Shown here: one piece after another, positions 59,198 through 64,000 of the stretch | Numbering within the stretch: the stretch's first letter is position 1 | Layout of the letters: each line of letters begins with the position of its first letter | Origin: Zarea fungicola | Lineage: Eukaryota > Ascomycota > Sordariomycetes > Hypocreales > Cordycipitaceae | Direction: 5' to 3' | Assembly (NCBI GenBank): GCA_900169235.1 | Contig: FWCC01000268.1 | Coordinates: 62,001-126,000 of the forward strand | Length of the DNA: 64,000 nt | Made by a program: the position numbers and the translations under genes | The notes under the pieces: model-generated | Database searches by the model: none | The model's input: only the letters and a program-made list of their open reading frames with translations | Told to the model about the DNA's origin: nothing

Positions 59198-61881
59198 ATT
59201 GTCGGCTTTTTTTTTTGAGACTTTGACCCTGTCTATTTTTCTGACGAATTTAATGAACTGAATGAGGGGTGGACTTACAGCGAAGACCCTTCTCTATTTT
59301 TTTGACAATTTGGTTTTTTTTTTTTTCGTTTCACCGCTCGGATGATAAAGAACTACTTTTTCTAAAAGGCGCATTATGCAAGCTCTTTTCTGTTCTTTTT
59401 CTTCACTTTATTTCTCAACATCAATTGTTTTTCTTTAAAAACTCTTGTCATCATAACGCATACACCGACTGTCTTGAGAGAGTGGCCATGCAAGGCTATA
59501 ATGAGGCCAGACAAGCTTTATTGAATACTCTGAGGACTGCACTCTTTTTTTCCCTTTGTCTCATTTTCCTTGACTCTTGGTTTTTCTGTTCATTTGCAAT
59601 TCCTTGCTTCATTATAACGAAACTTTTTTTTCTTTTCAATTTTTTGGTTGAAAAAAGTCTTATACTCGTGGGGAGTAAAGAACTTTTTGCGGAAAGACAG
59701 GGATGTGCGTTGAAGGCGTTTTTTTATTTTTGGCATTGGAAGGGAGCATCCTCTGAAATCTCACTGATGCCTTACTCTTTTCTTGTATTGAGTTCGTCTA
59801 AACTACCATTAGTATTTGTGACATTTACTACTTTGGTTAATTCTGACCTGTTTTGCTGTTGTGGCGTTGTGTGTTTGTCTCTTTAACACTTGGAACAGCT
59901 TTGTATCTGCCATGTTTGAAGCAGTGAATGAGATAAATCTCAGGACCAGGCGAATATTAGCAACCCAGATATAACTAACGTTCTTTCGACATTTTGCATT
60001 TCGGACAGCTGCCACTATGTACGACGGCAAAAGTGAAGGAAAGGGACTCACGGGTAGCTGTCATGTGAGAGACATTGAGTTAAGTTGCTATTTCGTGTGA
60101 CCAAAACGTGGGAACACATGAAGTACACCCACGGAATCAAATCTATCGTATATTTCCATTATGAAAATTGGCAAAGAATTCTGAGTGTGACTTATTTCTA
60201 TTTCGGCTTGGACATATTAAGCGCTATCATATGATAATCACTACTGCTGCTACCTGGAAATTAGGCTGGGTTGGCGAGTTTAAGCAGCACGTATCACGTC
60301 CTAGCGGCCAGTAGCTAGGTGTATATTAAATCTGACCAAGCGCAGCAAGGGGATTGACAGCCGTAAAATGTACCTTATCGACTGATGGTTGGCCTGCTTC
60401 TTCATTCAGGACGCAGAATGGCAAAAGCTACGTAAGCCTTCCAGCCTCAGGAGCTCATCTCAAGTGTCTTAAATCTCTGTGGGGTCCGTGTCGCCACAAT
60501 CGCAAGAGTAGTTCTCTCGTCGTTGCCACGTTTCTTAGCCGTTTATTTTGACTTGCAACCCAATGCCAAATACTATAGGACGAAAGCAACGCGTATCCGT
60601 ATCTATTCCCGTTTCTACTGTATCAGTCTGAGTCACGAGCGGTCAAGTCGCAGACGGCCAAGCGGTCGAGACACAGTAAAACAAACGCATTTTAACATAG
60701 CCGCTGTTGCCGCGGAAATTGAATTACTGTTCCTTGCTAGACAAAACATGTCGGAGGAAAAGCAAAGTCGAAGCAAAGGATCCAAAATGGTTACTTACTC
60801 TCTCAACAGTCAAAATACAGCAGAAAGCATGGTGCATATGTAGGGTTTGAGGTTCATCGCACAACAGCAATTTTCTCCCTTTTGGCCGATCAAGCCTTGG
60901 CGGAGATCGCAGTTTGAAACTAGCGTCCGTGATATATATGTCTTGGCGCGGTCGGAACGCAAGATTCCCGAGGCTCCCTCAAAGACGCCATTTGTCTACT
61001 CAGTTTACCAGTGCTGTCGTTGACTTCTCTTTGCCCACTAAGTGGCTCTTTCTTTTCTTTTTCCTCGCGCAGGGTTCTTTTTGATTAAATGTCTTATCGC
61101 GGCGATCAGCTGCCTGTTGACGTACTCTGTATACATAGTCTATCGACAAGGCCATTTGAACGACCCAAAACGAGAACGGGTATGGAGCCCATTGCTTATT
61201 CTTCTACAAAAGAAAAAGAAAAAGAGTAATAAGAGGGAATACGTATTGACCTAAGCATTTTTAAGCTGTAATTTTTTTTCTTAAATACTCTTTTGCTTAT
61301 CACTCTGTGGTATTGGAATAACTAGGAAAGGAGTGAGCTCAACTCTATATTTGTACTTGTCTCAAATCCATCTGGATAGAAAGGGGATGGCCACATGCTA
61401 CAATCCGCCCAAGCTGAGCCCATTTTGGAATAGATAACTAGACTAATACCAACACTAGATCCAGGCTAAAGCCTGAATCCATTACGCTTTGTTCATTTTG
61501 GGTACTTGATAGACAGTTCAACAATTCCAGGCCCACATTTGTACGTCCGCAAGTCCGCAATGCAGTCATGAAGATGGAATCTCGCGTAGGGTTGTATCCG
61601 ACCAATTTTCAAAGTGGTGTATGACGGCGACTTTAGTTCCGTCTTTGTCTCGGAGCGAGGAATGATGGAAGACAGCTCACATGGAGGTTTTAAGTAGTTA
61701 CACCCTCACGTCGCTAAGTCCTCTTGAACAACCGTTTTGTACTCGTGGTCCTGTCCACTCTTTAAACCCGATCCTTGATCATCAGATGCTAAGACCATAT
61801 ACATGCGAGCTTCCTCAGCCGGTATTGACAACGACAAAATCATATCTCCCTCACCCCCTGTCGCATCAAGCATTACAAACG
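59198..61881. other. Long intergenic region, T-rich near nimA
   Basis: The first 700 bases after nimA are extremely T-rich on the plus strand and probably include its 3' UTR; the 205-codon Phe/Leu-rich frame there follows from this composition. From 60000 to 61680 nothing is recognised. About 61690-61881 is the promoter/leader of the reductase gene and is open in frame with it. Confidence 0.5.
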
Positions 61882-62952
61882 ATGGCTGACAGCAAACTTG
61901 TTCTCGTCACTGGTGGCTCGGGCTTCATCGCCCTGCACGTCATTCACAAACTCCTTGCAAAAGGTTATCGAGTGCGCACGACGGTCCGCTCACTTTCGCG
62001 CGCCGACTACGTTCGTGACGCACTCCGTGCCGGCACCGATCTCTCCGCCGAACGAATTGACGCCATCAGCTTTGTCGAGGTCGATCTCCTCGGCGACAAG
62101 GGCTGGGACGAGGCCACCAATGGCGTTGACTACGTACAGCACCTCGCCTCTCCCTTCCCGTCAACGGAACCCGAAGACGAAAACGAGCTCATAAAGCCCG
62201 CACGCGAGGGCACCCTACGTGCTCTCCGCGCAGCGAAGAAGGCCGGCTCCGTCCAGCGATTTGTTCTGACCTCGTCGGTCGTCGCCATCAACTACGGCCA
62301 CGCTGCGCGTGGTGCCGCCGAGGACCCGTTTACAGAAAAGGACTGGTCAGAGATGGAGAACCCCAAGAGTTACATAGGTGCCTATCCAAAGAGTAAGACG
62401 ATTGCCGAGCGCGCGGCGTGGGATTGGCTCGCGGGCGAGGAAGGCAACAGCGCCTTTGAGATGGCGGCCGTGAACCCGGTCATGGTGTACGGGCCTACGC
62501 TCGGCAAGGGCGTTAATACCAGCCTGGAGATCCCCAAGCGCATGCTCGCTGGCGAGCTGCCTGCCCTCCCGGACATCCACGTTGGCGTGGCCGACGTCCG
62601 CGACGTGGCTGACCTGCACATCCTGGCCATGGAGTCACCAAAGGCGGCCGGCCAGCGCTACCTCGCCGTCTCGGACGAGCCGAGCGTATCGATGAAGCAA
62701 ATGGCTGCCGATCTGAAAAAGGGTCTTCCCCCGGCGGATACCAGAAAGGTGCCGAGCATGTCGGCGCCAAAGATCATGCTGCGCATTTTTGGAATCTTTG
62801 ACAAGAGTGTGAGACTCGTTGTGCCAGAAGTTGGCATGATTCGTCCCGTGTCCAATGCAAAGGCGCGCGAGGAGCTGGGATGGCGTCCGCGGAGCGCCGC
62901 CGAGGCCATTGTCGCCAGTGCTATGAGTCTAAAGGCCAATGGCCAAGTCTGA
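61882..62952 (+). CDS. NAD(P)-dependent DFR-like reductase (extended SDR family)
   Basis: A single exon of 356 residues. The frame is open 67 codons further upstream, but MADSKLVLVTGGSGFIA at 61882 starts exactly at the Rossmann fold, as usual in this family. TGGSGFIA binds the nucleotide; RTTVRSLSR follows the second strand, where an Arg favours NADPH. The catalytic Ser lies in TSSVVAINYG and the YxxxK pair in YPKSK. VNPVMVYGP and the C-terminal EELGWRPRSAAEAIVASA are family features. The relatives are dihydroflavonol-4-reductase, cinnamoyl-CoA reductase and yeast Gre2, which reduce carbonyl groups of small molecules; the substrate here cannot be told. No presequence, no introns, and GC-rich codon use. 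Confidence 0.92.
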   Translation: MADSKLVLVTGGSGFIALHVIHKLLAKGYRVRTTVRSLSRADYVRDALRAGTDLSAERIDAISFVEVDLLGDKGWDEATNGVDYVQHLASPFPSTEPEDENELIKPAREGTLRALRAAKKAGSVQRFVLTSSVVAINYGHAARGAAEDPFTEKDWSEMENPKSYIGAYPKSKTIAERAAWDWLAGEEGNSAFEMAAVNPVMVYGPTLGKGVNTSLEIPKRMLAGELPALPDIHVGVADVRDVADLHILAMESPKAAGQRYLAVSDEPSVSMKQMAADLKKGLPPADTRKVPSMSAPKIMLRIFGIFDKSVRLVVPEVGMIRPVSNAKAREELGWRPRSAAEAIVASAMSLKANGQV

Positions 62953-64000
62953 GATTTTGCGCAAGTGTGTTGGATTGACTATTCTTGCCTGTTCTTGTAT
63001 ATTTATTTTGTACCAGGTACCTAAGCAGCCTTACATGTGCATTGTTGTACCTGACGCAACGATACCTCTCCTTTCATATGGGTCAAATGATCCACACGAG
63101 CCTAAATTGTCGTAATTAAAGATGTTTCTGGTAAGGTACTCAATTGATGGATATATCTACTGCAGAGCGTTCTGGATGTCTACGGTACCTATATAGGCTG
63201 TGGGACAGTAGTAACCATACAGGTGTCACACGGCAGTGAGTACACCGCTGGCTCACCGCCGTACTCACGGACGGATAGAAGCGTCAAGGCTACATCTCAA
63301 CTATTAATGAGCTCAATACCCCTGGAGAAAAGTCCGCATTTCATCGAACTGTTTAACGCATGTGAGATCGGTATACAGACAACTGACCAATCATAGCCCT
63401 GGTCTTCACCGAGAATGTCAAGCTTGAAAAAAGGCTCCGCATTTGACAGGAATCATATGTATTCGGGATTTCTACATCAGAAATCCTCTACTATGTACAA
63501 GAATTTGACAAAACTCCAATCCAACACAACCACTGCAACCCAGCCCCTTACCCAGATCTATTTAGGAAGGCAGCCAAGACAGTCTTCGTTCAACGATCTG
63601 GCTGCGAATACCTATCCGAGGTGTCTATCACATGTCTCAGGCAATAGCAAGGACACGATGAGCGAGTGGACAATATAGCATAATAATGAAAGACCTGTCA
63701 AGAAACAAGCTCGAATGAACAAGGAGCAAGGGTGACCGGCAGTGGCGAAACACTTGTTTGCACAGCATGCGACAGACCAAAACAAAACTAGAAGGGGTAT
63801 AAATAGTACACAAAATAACAAAATAACATACCCATACCACACAGTCTGTCATATATTCATACACATAGAGGGGTTTCCAATTTTACACTCACTCTAAACC
63901 ATTATTCCCATACTCGTTTGCGCCAATGATCAAGTAGCAAACGGGGCCCTGCCGGCATAGAAAAATTAGGTTTGTTCAATTTTCAAGTCCAGGGCGTGCA
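62953..64000. other. Right-end intergenic region
   Basis: No gene supported. Frames of 75-87 codons on both strands at 63415-63864 overlap each other and lack family signals. The sequence is AT-rich towards the window edge. Confidence 0.5.

Noticed and set aside
59269..59886. 205-codon plus-strand frame after nimA, hydrophobic and Phe/Leu-rich
   Set aside because: The sequence is extremely T-rich, which by itself produces Phe and Leu codons and few stops. There is no family signal, and the position fits the nimA 3' UTR.

Overview
The window reads as nuclear DNA of a filamentous ascomycete, most likely a Sordariomycete and perhaps Hypocreales (the order is inferred from overall protein resemblance). 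Protein genes are interrupted by short GT-AG introns of about 55-130 nt with CTAAC-type branch points. Promoters are pyrimidine-rich, and genes sit singly on both strands with no operons. Nothing looks prokaryotic or viral, and I found no intact transposon.

Layout. Left block (1-7050): the possible first exon of a gene leaving the window, a NIPSNAP protein, the V-ATPase assembly factor Rav2/Rogdi, the RNase P/MRP subunit Pop7, and a DUF3237 protein. From 7051 to 22321 there is a 15 kb gene desert, then a secreted CAP/PR-1-like protein (22322-23318), then a second gene-poor stretch to 31713 holding a tRNA-Gly(GCC) with a 9-nt intron. Right block (31714-62952), dense: complex I subunit NDUFA8, nucleoporin Nup57/54, Tom5, glycine decarboxylase P protein, Sqt1/AAMP, COMPASS subunit Spp1, Sco1, a mitochondrial HAD hydrolase, a split initiator tRNA-Met, choline kinase, an ankyrin-BTB protein, NIMA kinase and a DFR-like reductase.

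At least six proteins are expected in mitochondria (NIPSNAP, NDUFA8, Tom5, P protein, Sco1, HAD hydrolase). Neighbours are often divergent pairs sharing a 0.4-1.5 kb promoter (Rav2/Pop7, NDUFA8/Nup57, Tom5/P protein, Spp1/Sco1, BTB/NimA) or convergent pairs. Otherwise this is housekeeping content without a metabolic cluster.

The most striking signal is the tRNA gene at 49351-49480. Its ends fold into an initiator tRNA-Met (A1:U72, three G:C pairs next to the CAU loop, A54, A60), but the D-stem is interrupted by 59 nt that begin with GT, contain a perfect TACTAAC and end with CAG. That is an mRNA-type, spliceosomal-looking intron in a Pol III gene, away from the usual 37/38 tRNA intron site. 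Removing it restores the D-stem exactly. Exon joins below were worked out by hand from splice signals, reading-frame phase and family resemblance; no search was run.
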